Positions 46,043 through 53,928 of a stretch of 64,000 nucleotides of DNA are shown in pieces. The stretch comes from Pseudazoarcus sp963975885 (GTDB taxonomy: Bacteria > Pseudomonadota > Gammaproteobacteria > Burkholderiales > Rhodocyclaceae). Both the position numbers and the translations under genes were made by a program. Numbering within the stretch: the first letter of the stretch is position 1; every line of letters begins with the position of its first letter. The stretch spans positions 75,678 to 139,677 of the forward strand of contig CAXBIS010000008.1 in assembly GCA_963975885.1 (NCBI GenBank). Direction: 5' to 3'. The notes beneath the pieces were generated by a model. That model was not told where the DNA came from and made no database searches. It worked only from the letters and a program-made list of their open reading frames with translations.

Positions 46043-48375
46043 GTTTCGCGCGACGCCTGCTCCTGGTGATGCTCGCCGTGGTGCTGGTCTCGCAGCTCAT
46101 TACGGCAGCGGCCATTCTGCGCACCATCGAGCGCGACGTGATGACCAGCGGCGGTCGCGAGCTCGACGTCGGGCTGAGTGTGCTCGGGCAACTGCTCGAG
46201 GAGCGCGGCAAGCAGTTGCGCGACAACGTCGCCATCCTGACGGCCGATTTCGGCTTTCGCAGTGCCGTCGCGACCGAGGATGCGAACACCCTGATCAGCG
46301 TGCTGGCGAATCACGGCGATCGCGCCGGGGCCGACATGGTCTTGCTGACCGACCCGCAGGGCACGCTGTTGGCGAGCAGTCACCATGCGCCCGGCACGAC
46401 GTTGCCGTTCGAAGCCGTCTGGCAACAGGCGCGCGACGCATCGGGCAGCGTGGGCGTGGTGCTCGAAGGTGGCCGACCCTACCAGTTCGTTTTGCTGCCG
46501 GTCATGGCGCCCAACCTGATCGGCTGGGTGGGGATGGGCTTCTTGCTCGACGAGGCATTGGCGCGCGAAATCGCCAATCTGACTCGCTTGTCGGCGAGTT
46601 TCGTCGTAGATACGGGCGTCTCGGCGCAGCCGTGGTTTGTCACCTCGCTCGACGATGGAGGAGCGCGGTTCGACCGCGAGGCGCTGCGTGCAGCGCTGGC
46701 CGCCGGTGAGTATCTCGACGACAGCGGCTTCGATGCAGGCCGGGACTATCTGAACCGTGCCGCGCTGCTGCACGAGGGTCAGGACGGGCGCGCCTACGCC
46801 GTGGCCAGCGTGGCGCGTGACCGCTTGCTCGGCACCTATCACGAGTTGCGCTGGCAGTTGCTGGGCATCTTCGCCCTGACGCTGGTTTTCGCCGCGGTGG
46901 TGGCCGTGCTCAGCGCACGCGGCGTCAGCCGGCCGCTGGGCGTGCTGGCCGACGCGGCGCGGCGCATCGGTCGCGGCGAGCGCCTCGAACGCATCGAAGT
47001 GTCGCGCCAGGGCGAGATCGCGCTGCTGGCCGAGACCATGATGGTGATGCAGAACGATATCGACAAGCGCGAGGCCTCGCTGCTGTACCGCTCGCGTCAC
47101 GACCAGCTCACCGATCTGGCCAACCGCAGCTCGGCCCAGCAGGACATCGAGGCGGCGATTGCCGCCGGCTCGCCCTTCGTGTTGCTGCGTCTGGCCATCA
47201 ACGGCTTTCGCGCGATCAATGACACCTTCGGCTACGCGCTGGGTGATCGTGTGCTGACTACGCTGGCCGGCCGTCTCGCAGGCATGCCGTCACCGGCGCG
47301 CACTGCCTATCGGCTGGGCGGCGACGAGTTCCTGCTGCTGCTCGATGGCGCCGAGGTCGACGACCCCTGGCTGCAGCGGCTGCACCGCGAGATGGCCGAA
47401 CCCATCGACCTGCGCGATTCGCCGATCCGGCCCTCGGTGTCGGTGGGCGAGGTTGGCTTTCCCGAACACGGTGACAGCCCGACACTGCTGTTGCGCCGCG
47501 CCGAGGTCGCGCTCGATCTGGCGCGCAGTGCGCGCATTCACCACCAGCGCTACGCGATGGGGCAGGACGAGCTACACCTGCGCCAGCTCACGCTGATCCG
47601 CGACCTGCAGGAGGCGGTCGGGCGCGGGCAATTGGCGATGGTGTTCCAGCCCAAGTTGCGCGCCGCGGACGGGCAGCTGGTGGAATTCGAGGCGCTGATG
47701 CGCTGGAAGCACGCCGAACTGGGTTTCATCCCGGCCGACGAATTCATCGGCCTGGCCGAGCGTTCCGGCAACATCCACCTGCTCACCGGCTGGATGATCG
47801 AGGCAGTGTGCGCGCACATTTCGGCCTGGCAGGCGCAGGGGCTGTGTGTGAGCGTGGCGGTCAATCTGTCGGCGCACGACGTCATCGACACGGCCCTGCC
47901 GGCGCGCATCCTCGAGGTGCTGGACCGGCACGCGCTCAACACCGATCGCCTGAGTCTCGAAGTCACCGAGAGCGCGATCATGCAGGACGCGGAGCTCGCC
48001 CTGCGCACGCTCGAGGCGCTGCGCGCGGCGGGCATGAACATCGCGGTGGATGACTACGGCACCGGCTATTCCTCGCTCGCCCAGCTCAAGCGCATGCCGG
48101 TGCAGCAACTGAAGATCGACAAGTCGTTCATCCTGCGCCTGGACGACGGCGGAGACGACGAGATCATCGTGCGCTCGACCATCGAGATGGGACACAACCT
48201 GGGCCTCGAGGTGGTCGCCGAGGGCGTGGAGACGCCGGCCAGCCGTGTGTTGCTGAGAGAGCTGGGCTGCGATTATCTGCAGGGCTATCTGATTTCGCGC
48301 CCCATTGCGGCCGACGACGTGCCGGAGTGGATCCGGCGGTATGACGCGACCCCCTGTGACAGGGAGACTTCATGA
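46039..48375 (+). CDS. membrane GGDEF/EAL c-di-GMP enzyme with periplasmic sensor region
   Basis: 778 residues: TM1 (about 7-27), periplasmic sensor (about 30-270), TM2 (about 272-294), HAMP (about 295-348), GGDEF (about 350-510), EAL (about 520-770). The EAL side looks fully active: EAL at 551-553, Asn609, Glu641/644, Asp671-Asp672 in DDYGTG, Lys692 and EGVET. The GGDEF side keeps GGDEF (427-431), but the first metal-binding Asp region reads AINGF instead of DxDxF, and no RxxD I-site precedes it. It is probably a phosphodiesterase with a regulatory or weak cyclase domain. Overlaps its neighbours by four bases on both sides. Confidence 0.9.
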   Translation: MSFARRLLLVMLAVVLVSQLITAAAILRTIERDVMTSGGRELDVGLSVLGQLLEERGKQLRDNVAILTADFGFRSAVATEDANTLISVLANHGDRAGADMVLLTDPQGTLLASSHHAPGTTLPFEAVWQQARDASGSVGVVLEGGRPYQFVLLPVMAPNLIGWVGMGFLLDEALAREIANLTRLSASFVVDTGVSAQPWFVTSLDDGGARFDREALRAALAAGEYLDDSGFDAGRDYLNRAALLHEGQDGRAYAVASVARDRLLGTYHELRWQLLGIFALTLVFAAVVAVLSARGVSRPLGVLADAARRIGRGERLERIEVSRQGEIALLAETMMVMQNDIDKREASLLYRSRHDQLTDLANRSSAQQDIEAAIAAGSPFVLLRLAINGFRAINDTFGYALGDRVLTTLAGRLAGMPSPARTAYRLGGDEFLLLLDGAEVDDPWLQRLHREMAEPIDLRDSPIRPSVSVGEVGFPEHGDSPTLLLRRAEVALDLARSARIHHQRYAMGQDELHLRQLTLIRDLQEAVGRGQLAMVFQPKLRAADGQLVEFEALMRWKHAELGFIPADEFIGLAERSGNIHLLTGWMIEAVCAHISAWQAQGLCVSVAVNLSAHDVIDTALPARILEVLDRHALNTDRLSLEVTESAIMQDAELALRTLEALRAAGMNIAVDDYGTGYSSLAQLKRMPVQQLKIDKSFILRLDDGGDDEIIVRSTIEMGHNLGLEVVAEGVETPASRVLLRELGCDYLQGYLISRPIAADDVPEWIRRYDATPCDRETS

Positions 48376-49220
48376 TGCGTGGTGTAGGCGTGCGTGCGGT
48401 GCTGTTGGTACTCACGCTGGGGCTCGCCAGCCTGCCCGCCGCGGCGGGCAGCCGGCTCGTGGGTACCGGCGGCGTGAGCGCGATCGAGGGTGCGGCCGGT
48501 GGCGGTCTGTCCCCTTGGGCGGTGCTCACCGGCACCGCCAGCGAGGGCGAGTTCGCCGTCACCGCCGCGGCCACACGCGCCGATCTGTCCGACTACCGGC
48601 TCGATGTGCGCGGCGTGGCGATCAACCTGCATGACCGTCTGGAGCTGTCTGCCGCCAGGCAGGATCTGCGTCTCGACACCCTCGGCGGGCGCCTGCGTCA
48701 GGACGTCTATGGGGCCAAGCTGCGCATGTTCGGCGATCTGGTGTATCACCCGCTCGGGGTGTGGAGCGTGGGCGTGCAGCACAAGCGCCTGCGCGACCGC
48801 GACCTGCCGCGCGCGGTGGGTGCGCGCGACACGCGGGGGACCGACGTGTACCTGGCCGGCAGCAAGCTGTTCTTCGATGTCATCGCCGGGCGCAATGTGC
48901 TCGCCAACCTCACGCTGCGTTCCACGCGCGCCAACCAGGGCGGCCTGCTGGGCTTCGGCGGCGACGAAGAGTCCGGGCGCTCGCTGGTCGCGGAGGCCTC
49001 GCTGGCCGTGATGCTCACGCCCAGATGGGTGGTCGGCGTCGAGTTCCGCCAGAAGCCGGACAATCTCGGCTTCGCACGTGAGGACCATTGGCGCGATGTG
49101 TTCACGGCGTATTTCTTCAACAAGCACGTGTCGCTGACCGGCGCCTGGCTGGATCTGGGCAGCATCGCCGGCCTGCGCAACCAGCGCGGCGGTTATGTGT
49201 CGCTGCAGGTGGCGTTCTGA
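48372..49220 (+). CDS. DUF3034-family outer-membrane-type protein
   Basis: 282-residue exported protein with a signal peptide (residues about 1-25, ending PAAAG). The mature part starts GSRLVGTGGVSAIEGAAGGGLSPWA, the hallmark of DUF3034. It has alternating beta-strand-like segments and ends in an aromatic residue (VSLQVAF), as outer-membrane beta-barrels do. Function unknown. Its start overlaps the GGDEF/EAL stop (ATGA), and the truncated haemoglobin gene follows after 14 bases. Confidence 0.82.
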   Translation: MMRGVGVRAVLLVLTLGLASLPAAAGSRLVGTGGVSAIEGAAGGGLSPWAVLTGTASEGEFAVTAAATRADLSDYRLDVRGVAINLHDRLELSAARQDLRLDTLGGRLRQDVYGAKLRMFGDLVYHPLGVWSVGVQHKRLRDRDLPRAVGARDTRGTDVYLAGSKLFFDVIAGRNVLANLTLRSTRANQGGLLGFGGDEESGRSLVAEASLAVMLTPRWVVGVEFRQKPDNLGFAREDHWRDVFTAYFFNKHVSLTGAWLDLGSIAGLRNQRGGYVSLQVAF

Positions 49221-49234
49221 ACGGAGGCAAGCGG

Positions 49235-49666
49235 GTGCTCGTTCATTTTTTTCGCATTGTCGCGCTGGCCGGTCTGCTCGCCGCGGTGCCGGTCGCCGCA
49301 CAGTCGTCGGCCACGCTCTACGAGCGCCTTGGCGGTCAGGCGGGCGTGGCTGCGCTGGTGGAAGACTTCACCTGGCGCCTGGCTGGCGACGAGCGCATCG
49401 TGGGCTTCTTCGCCAATACCAACATCGATCATTTCGTCGCATCACTCGAAGAGCAGCTGTGCGCCATCAGCGACGGGCCATGCACCTACACCGGCCCGCC
49501 GATGGACAAGGCGCACCAGAACATGGGTCTGACCAATGCGCACTTCAATGCGTTGGTCGAGCACATGCAGCGGGCGCTGATCGAGCGTGGTGTCGACGTG
49601 GGCGCGCGCAATCAGTTGCTCGGTCGTCTGGCCCGCCTGCATGGCGAGATCATGCGGCTGCAATGA
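49235..49666 (+). CDS. secreted group 1 truncated haemoglobin
   Basis: 143 residues from a GTG with GGAGG seven bases upstream. A clear signal peptide (residues 1-22, FFRIVALAGLLAAVPVAAQ) sends it to the periplasm. The 2-on-2 globin fold follows: LYERLGG, EDFTWRLAGDERIVGFF, YTGPPMDKAHQNMGL with proximal His94. Thr46 stands where many trHbN have the B10 Tyr that holds O2. Cys76 and Cys83 could form a disulfide. Such proteins bind O2 or NO; here it ends a four-gene run with a c-di-GMP enzyme. Confidence 0.9.
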   Translation: MLVHFFRIVALAGLLAAVPVAAQSSATLYERLGGQAGVAALVEDFTWRLAGDERIVGFFANTNIDHFVASLEEQLCAISDGPCTYTGPPMDKAHQNMGLTNAHFNALVEHMQRALIERGVDVGARNQLLGRLARLHGEIMRLQ

Positions 49667-49708
49667 TCCCGTCGGTCTGCGAAATCCACCCCCACCGGAA
49701 GTGAGTTG

Positions 49709-51670
49709 ATGCAATTGCCCCTGGTACTGGCCGGGCCGATCCTGCGGCGTGTCGAGGCGCGACGCATCGTACTGTGGCTGGCCACGCGCGAAGCCGCGCG
49801 ACTGCGTCTGACGCTCGACAGTGGCGACGGGCCGGTAGAGAAAGTGTTCGAGCCGGGCAGTGAAGGCTGTCACCACCTTGGCGCAGGCGAGCATCTGCAT
49901 TACCTGATGCTCGACGTGACGCTGGAAGATGCGCTGCCCGAAGGACAGTGGATCGGCTATACGCTGGCGCTCAGTCCGGTCGGCGCCGAGGCGGACGCAT
50001 GGAGCGACTGGCGTGACTGGGCGCCGGACCTGTGCTATCCGGGCCGGGACACGCCGGGCTTCGTCTTCGCGCCGCAGGTCGCCTCGCTGCTGTACGGCTC
50101 GTGTCGCAAGCCGCATTTCGACGGGGGCGACGGACTGGCCGCGGCCGATGCGCTGCTCGCGCGACGCATCGCGCACGACGGCGCGCCATGCGAGCGCGCC
50201 GACGAACTGCCCGCGTGGCCCTCGGCGCTGGTGCTGTGCGGCGACCAGGTGTATTGCGACGATGTCGCCGGCCCGATGCTGCGCGCCATCCACGCGCTCA
50301 TCCCCCGGCTGGGCCTGCCGCTGGAGACGCTCGACGGCACCGAGGAATGCGGCGTGGGCGATTCCGACCAGCTCTACGCCCATCCGGACGGCTATTACCG
50401 GCGCGAGCGTCTGCTGCCGCGGCGCAAGGGCAATGCACAACTCGTCGAGATCCTCTTCGGCGGGGTCGAAAAGCCGATCTTCACCACGGACAGCGCGCAC
50501 AACCATCTGGTCACGCTCGCCGAGGTCCTGGCGATGTATCTGCTGGCCTGGTCGCCGAGCGTGTGGGAAGGGCTGGAGCTCGATCCGCCGGAGACGCTCG
50601 ATGCCGACTCGCGCGACCTGTTCGCGCATGAACGTGGCCTGCTCGACGGCTTCGTGCGCGCACTGCCGGCGGTGCGTCGGCTGTTCGCGCATCTGCCGGT
50701 GGCGATGATCTTCGACGACCATGACGTCACCGACGACTGGAACCTGTCGCGTGAATGGGAGGAAGTCGCCTACGGCCACCCCTTCTCGCGTCGCGTGGTC
50801 GGTAACGCGGTGATCGGCTATCTGATCCATCAGGCCTGGGGCAACCGCCCCGAAGCATTCGACGACGAGGTGCTGGACACGGTTTCCGCGACGCTCGCGC
50901 GGCCCGGCAGCGACACCCACGAGAACTGCATCCAGCGGCTGCTGAAGTTCCGTCAATGGCACTACACCTGGCCCACGACGCCGCCGCTGGTGGTGATCGA
51001 CACGCGCACCCACCGCTGGCGTTCGGAAACCGCTGCGCGCCGCCCGTCGGGCCTGATGGACTGGGAGGCGATCACCGACCTGCAGCAGGAGCTGCGCGAC
51101 CACCCGGCGGTGCTGCTGGTTTCGCCCGCACCCATCTTCGGCGTCAAGCTCATCGAAACCCTGCAGCGTGTGGTCACCTGGTGCGGCCATCCGCTCACCG
51201 TGGATGCCGAGAACTGGATGGCCCATCCGGGCGCGGCGCACGCCATCCTCAACGTCTTCCGTCACCCCAGGACGCCGCAGCACTTCGTCGTGCTCTCGGG
51301 CGACGTGCACTACTCCTTCGTCTACGACGTCGAACTGCGCGGGCGCGAGCATGGCCCCGACATCTGGCAGATCTGCAGCAGCGGCCTGCGCAACGAGTTT
51401 CCGCCCAAACTGCTCGACCGCCTCGACCGCGCCAACCGCTGGCTGTACTCGCCGCGTTCGCCGCTGAACTGGTTCACGCGGCGACGCAACATGCGTGTGA
51501 TCCCGCGCAAGCCCGAAGGCACGCCACACGGCCGGCGTCTGCTCAACGGTGCCGGCGTGGGTCTGGTCGAGATCGACGCCGAAGGCGTGCCATGGCGCAT
51601 CCGCGAAGTGACCACCGACGCACGCATGATCGAATTCACCCGTCGCGAAAACGAGTCGCGCTGGCGCTGA
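49709..51670 (+). CDS. PhoD-like metallophosphatase
   Basis: 653-residue protein of the PhoD-like calcineurin-type phosphatase group. N-terminal beta domain (about 1-100), then the metallophosphatase core: LLYGSCRKPHFDGGDGLAAAD, LCGDQVYCDDVAGPML (near residue 178), IFDDHDVTDDWN (near residue 337) and SGDVHYSF (near residue 531) supply the Asp, Asn and His ligands. There is no Sec or Tat signal, unlike exported PhoD enzymes, so it is probably cytoplasmic. The ATG at 49709 is preferred to a TTG three bases earlier. 42 bases after the globin gene. Substrate unknown. Confidence 0.88.
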   Translation: MQLPLVLAGPILRRVEARRIVLWLATREAARLRLTLDSGDGPVEKVFEPGSEGCHHLGAGEHLHYLMLDVTLEDALPEGQWIGYTLALSPVGAEADAWSDWRDWAPDLCYPGRDTPGFVFAPQVASLLYGSCRKPHFDGGDGLAAADALLARRIAHDGAPCERADELPAWPSALVLCGDQVYCDDVAGPMLRAIHALIPRLGLPLETLDGTEECGVGDSDQLYAHPDGYYRRERLLPRRKGNAQLVEILFGGVEKPIFTTDSAHNHLVTLAEVLAMYLLAWSPSVWEGLELDPPETLDADSRDLFAHERGLLDGFVRALPAVRRLFAHLPVAMIFDDHDVTDDWNLSREWEEVAYGHPFSRRVVGNAVIGYLIHQAWGNRPEAFDDEVLDTVSATLARPGSDTHENCIQRLLKFRQWHYTWPTTPPLVVIDTRTHRWRSETAARRPSGLMDWEAITDLQQELRDHPAVLLVSPAPIFGVKLIETLQRVVTWCGHPLTVDAENWMAHPGAAHAILNVFRHPRTPQHFVVLSGDVHYSFVYDVELRGREHGPDIWQICSSGLRNEFPPKLLDRLDRANRWLYSPRSPLNWFTRRRNMRVIPRKPEGTPHGRRLLNGAGVGLVEIDAEGVPWRIREVTTDARMIEFTRRENESRWR

Positions 51671-51688
51671 TGTCAGCGGGCGGCGCGA

Positions 51689-52261
51689 TCAGCCGAAGGG
51701 CTTGGCCGTGCGCGTGGCGTGGCGGATGTGCAGCGCATAGCCCAGGCGTGCCAGTTCTGCGTCGCTGCGGCCAAGAATCTCGGCCGCGAGCGGCAGCAGG
51801 TGGGTTTCCTCGAAGTGGGCGTGGGCCTTGTAGCTCGCAATCAGTGCGGCGGTGGCTTCCGTATCCAGACGCGTGTCCTTGCCGGTGGCGATGCGCGCCA
51901 GCTGTGGCTTGATCACGTTCCACTGTTTCTCGAGTGCACGGTGGTCGGCGGTGAGGCGGTCACACAGGCTGTCGACGAGTGCGCGTTCGTCGCCTGCGGC
52001 CGCATGCTTGCGCACCGTGGGGAACAGTTCGCGCTCCTCGTCCTCGTGGTGTTCGAGAATCATTTCGTCGAAGAATTCCACCGCCTGTTGCGCGATTTGC
52101 CGCGCGCGCGCGGCCGAGGCGAGCAGGGCATCGAGCTCGCCCAGCGCGTCCAGATGGCCGACGATGCCCGCGTGACAGTCGGTGAAGGTGGGGAGCGCTT
52201 CGCGGGTGCGGCGTTCTTCGGATTGCGGGTCGGATTTCAAGGCGGATTCCTCGCTGGGCAT
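51689..52261 (-). CDS. haemerythrin domain protein
   Basis: 190-residue cytoplasmic four-helix haemerythrin-like protein. Di-iron ligand candidates are spread as in the family: His30 (TDCHAGIVGHLDAL), His71/His72 with Glu76 (ILEHHEDEERELFP), His107 (TADHRALEKQ), and His149/His154 with Glu152 (AHFEETHLLPLA). These proteins bind O2 or NO or handle iron. Convergent with the PhoD-like gene and divergent from the thiol dioxygenase gene. Its promoter region contains the operator-like palindrome at 52286. Confidence 0.88.
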   Translation of the reverse strand: MPSEESALKSDPQSEERRTREALPTFTDCHAGIVGHLDALGELDALLASAARARQIAQQAVEFFDEMILEHHEDEERELFPTVRKHAAAGDERALVDSLCDRLTADHRALEKQWNVIKPQLARIATGKDTRLDTEATAALIASYKAHAHFEETHLLPLAAEILGRSDAELARLGYALHIRHATRTAKPFG

Positions 52262-52285
52262 GCAATAGTCGAGACATCGACGATG

Positions 52286-52306
52286 TAATATATTAGTAGT
52301 ATATTA
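52286..52306. promoter_or_regulatory. palindromic operator-like site A (haemerythrin / thiol dioxygenase gap)
   Basis: Inverted repeat TAATATA - seven bases (TTAGTAG) - TATATTA; over 21 bases only one symmetric pair is mismatched. Its right half TAGTATATTA is identical, 10 of 10, to the right half of site B in front of dctP, and its left half TAATATA recurs in site C. It probably binds one of the GntR regulators, and it also overlaps likely -10 sequences. Confidence 0.5.
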
Positions 52307-52413
52307 AATCCTCGGCGTCAATCGCTGCTTCAATCACAAATGTTCAAACGGTGTCGGCCAGCCGGGTTGTCGATGTCTGCAGGTAGCCGATCCTGCGATC
52401 AGGAGGAAAAGAT

Positions 52414-53004
52414 ATGAGCGAGCTTGAACACGTGCGCCGCTTCATCCGCAGGATGAGCGAATGCGTCTCACGCGGGCTGGACGAGGCGCAAACCATGGAG
52501 GATGCACAGCCGTTGCTGTCCGCACTGGTCGCGCGTGACGACTGGCTGCCCGACGAATTTGCCCAGCCCCATCCCGAGCACTATCAGCAGTATCTGTTGT
52601 ACTGCGATCCGCACGAGCGCTTTTCGGTGGTGAGTTTCGTGTGGGGACCGGGTCAGCGCACGCCCATCCACGATCACACCGTGTGGGGGCTGATCGGCAT
52701 GCTGCGCGGGGCCGAAGTGTGCGAGGCGTTCGAGCTGGCCGGTGAGGGCTCCCCGCCGCGTGCGATCGGGACGGTGCGTCTGGAGGCAGGTGGCATCGAG
52801 GCGGTTTCGCCGCGCATCGGCGACATCCACCGTGTGTCCAACGCCTTCGACGACCGCGTCAGCATCAGCATCCATGTGTATGGCGCCAACATCGGCGGCG
52901 TGAAGCGCCATGTGTTCGATCCGGATACCGGCGCTGCCAAGGACTTCATCTCCGGCTATGCCAGCCCGAACATGCCCAATTTCTGGGACCGCTCGCGCGT
53001 TTAG
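52414..53004 (+). CDS. thiol dioxygenase, probable 3-mercaptopropionate dioxygenase (Gln-type CDO family)
   Basis: 196-residue cupin that adds O2 to a small thiol, giving the sulfinate. Iron ligands His86 and His88 (PIHDHTVWG) and His139 (GDIHRVSN); Ser152-His154-Tyr156 form the S-H-Y triad. Where true cysteine dioxygenases have an Arg for the carboxylate, this protein has Gln (HYQQYLLYC, near residue 58-59), as in bacterial 3-mercaptopropionate dioxygenases. Strong AGGAGG at 52401. Its 3' end overlaps the convergent gntR by four bases. Substrate preference is inferred. Confidence 0.87.
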   Translation: MSELEHVRRFIRRMSECVSRGLDEAQTMEDAQPLLSALVARDDWLPDEFAQPHPEHYQQYLLYCDPHERFSVVSFVWGPGQRTPIHDHTVWGLIGMLRGAEVCEAFELAGEGSPPRAIGTVRLEAGGIEAVSPRIGDIHRVSNAFDDRVSISIHVYGANIGGVKRHVFDPDTGAAKDFISGYASPNMPNFWDRSRV

Positions 53005-53702
53005 CCGGACAGCACGGTCGAGCGGGTGAATGCCTCGATGTCGTCAAGCAGGCGGTCGAGCGCTTCGCCGGCGGCATCCGCGTCGCCGTGTGCGATCGCG
53101 TGCGCGATCGCCGCGTGGCGACGCGCGGTCTGCGGCAGGTCTGCGGCCTGCTTGTAGTGCACGTACCAGAAGCGGCGTGACAGGCCGTGCATCAGGCGCA
53201 TCGCGCCTTCTGCGAATTCGTTGCGCGCGGCGGCCAGGCACAGTTCGTTGAACTCGCGGTCGCTGCGCATGAAAGCCTCGTCGTCGTTGCTTTCGGCTTC
53301 GGCCTCGAATTCGGTGGCCAGTCCCGCGAAGCGCTGGCGTTCGGTTTCGGTGGCGCGCCGCGCGGCGCTGCGCGCGATCAGGCGCTCGACCTCGCGGCGC
53401 GTCTCGAGCAGGCGCAGCTGCTTGCGCACGTCCATCTCGGCGATCAGCAGGCCACGCTGCGGCAGCACGACGATGAGCCGTTCCTGCGCCAGGCGCTGGA
53501 TGGCTTCGCGGATCGGCGTGCGGCCGATGCCCGTCATCTCGCTCATTGCCTGCTCCGAAACGACCGCACCGGGCGGGAGTTTCAGCGTGACGATGGCTTC
53601 CTCGATCTGCCGGTAGGCCTGTTCCTTCAGTGTCGTGCGCGGCTCGCCGGGAGCGGTGGCGCGCGTCAAGCGCGCACCATGAGCGGACGTGTGCTTCGGC
53701 AT
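53001..53702 (-). CDS. GntR-family (FCD/FadR subfamily) regulator 1
   Basis: 233-residue transcription factor: N-terminal winged helix (about 25-90; TLKEQAYRQIEEAIV, MSEMTGIGRTPIREAIQRL) and C-terminal FCD ligand domain (about 95-225) with the metal/acid pocket Asp and His residues (SDREFNELC, HAAIAHAI). FCD regulators usually bind organic acids. Nearly identical along its length to the second regulator at 61062. AGGAG seven bases ahead of the ATG at 53702 decides the start over the ATG at 53717. Divergent from dctP; site B lies between. Confidence 0.92.
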   Translation of the reverse strand: MPKHTSAHGARLTRATAPGEPRTTLKEQAYRQIEEAIVTLKLPPGAVVSEQAMSEMTGIGRTPIREAIQRLAQERLIVVLPQRGLLIAEMDVRKQLRLLETRREVERLIARSAARRATETERQRFAGLATEFEAEAESNDDEAFMRSDREFNELCLAAARNEFAEGAMRLMHGLSRRFWYVHYKQAADLPQTARRHAAIAHAIAHGDADAAGEALDRLLDDIEAFTRSTVLSG

Positions 53703-53777
53703 TGCAAGCTCCTGCATGTCATCGCGCTCGATTATACGACCATGACCGAAGCGTCGACGGCGGCGCGGACGAAGTGC

Positions 53778-53805
53778 TTGACAGTGACGACCATACAACT
53801 AGTAT
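53778..53805 (+). promoter_or_regulatory. candidate promoter of the dctPQM operon
   Basis: TTGACA (53778-53783), 16-base spacer, TAGTAT (53800-53805). The -35 is a perfect match. The -10 lies inside operator-like site B, so a bound regulator would block RNA polymerase. Leader to dctP about 115 bases. Confidence 0.5.
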
Positions 53806-53809
53806 ATTA
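53789..53809. promoter_or_regulatory. operator-like site B (gntR1 / dctP gap)
   Basis: Right half TAGTATATTA is identical to site A's right half. The left half ends in ATACAAC, also found in site C. Covers the -10 of the predicted dctP promoter and lies 87 bases from the gntR1 start, fitting repression of both divergent units. Confidence 0.5.
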
Positions 53810-53928
53810 CCCATATACGCATCGTTCGGCCGGGACGACAGGCACGACAATGCGTTGAACCAATAAGAATCGTGCGCCGGAAACGGTAGCGGTCGAAGCG
53901 AAGTACCATCCAACCGAAGGAGACTGAG

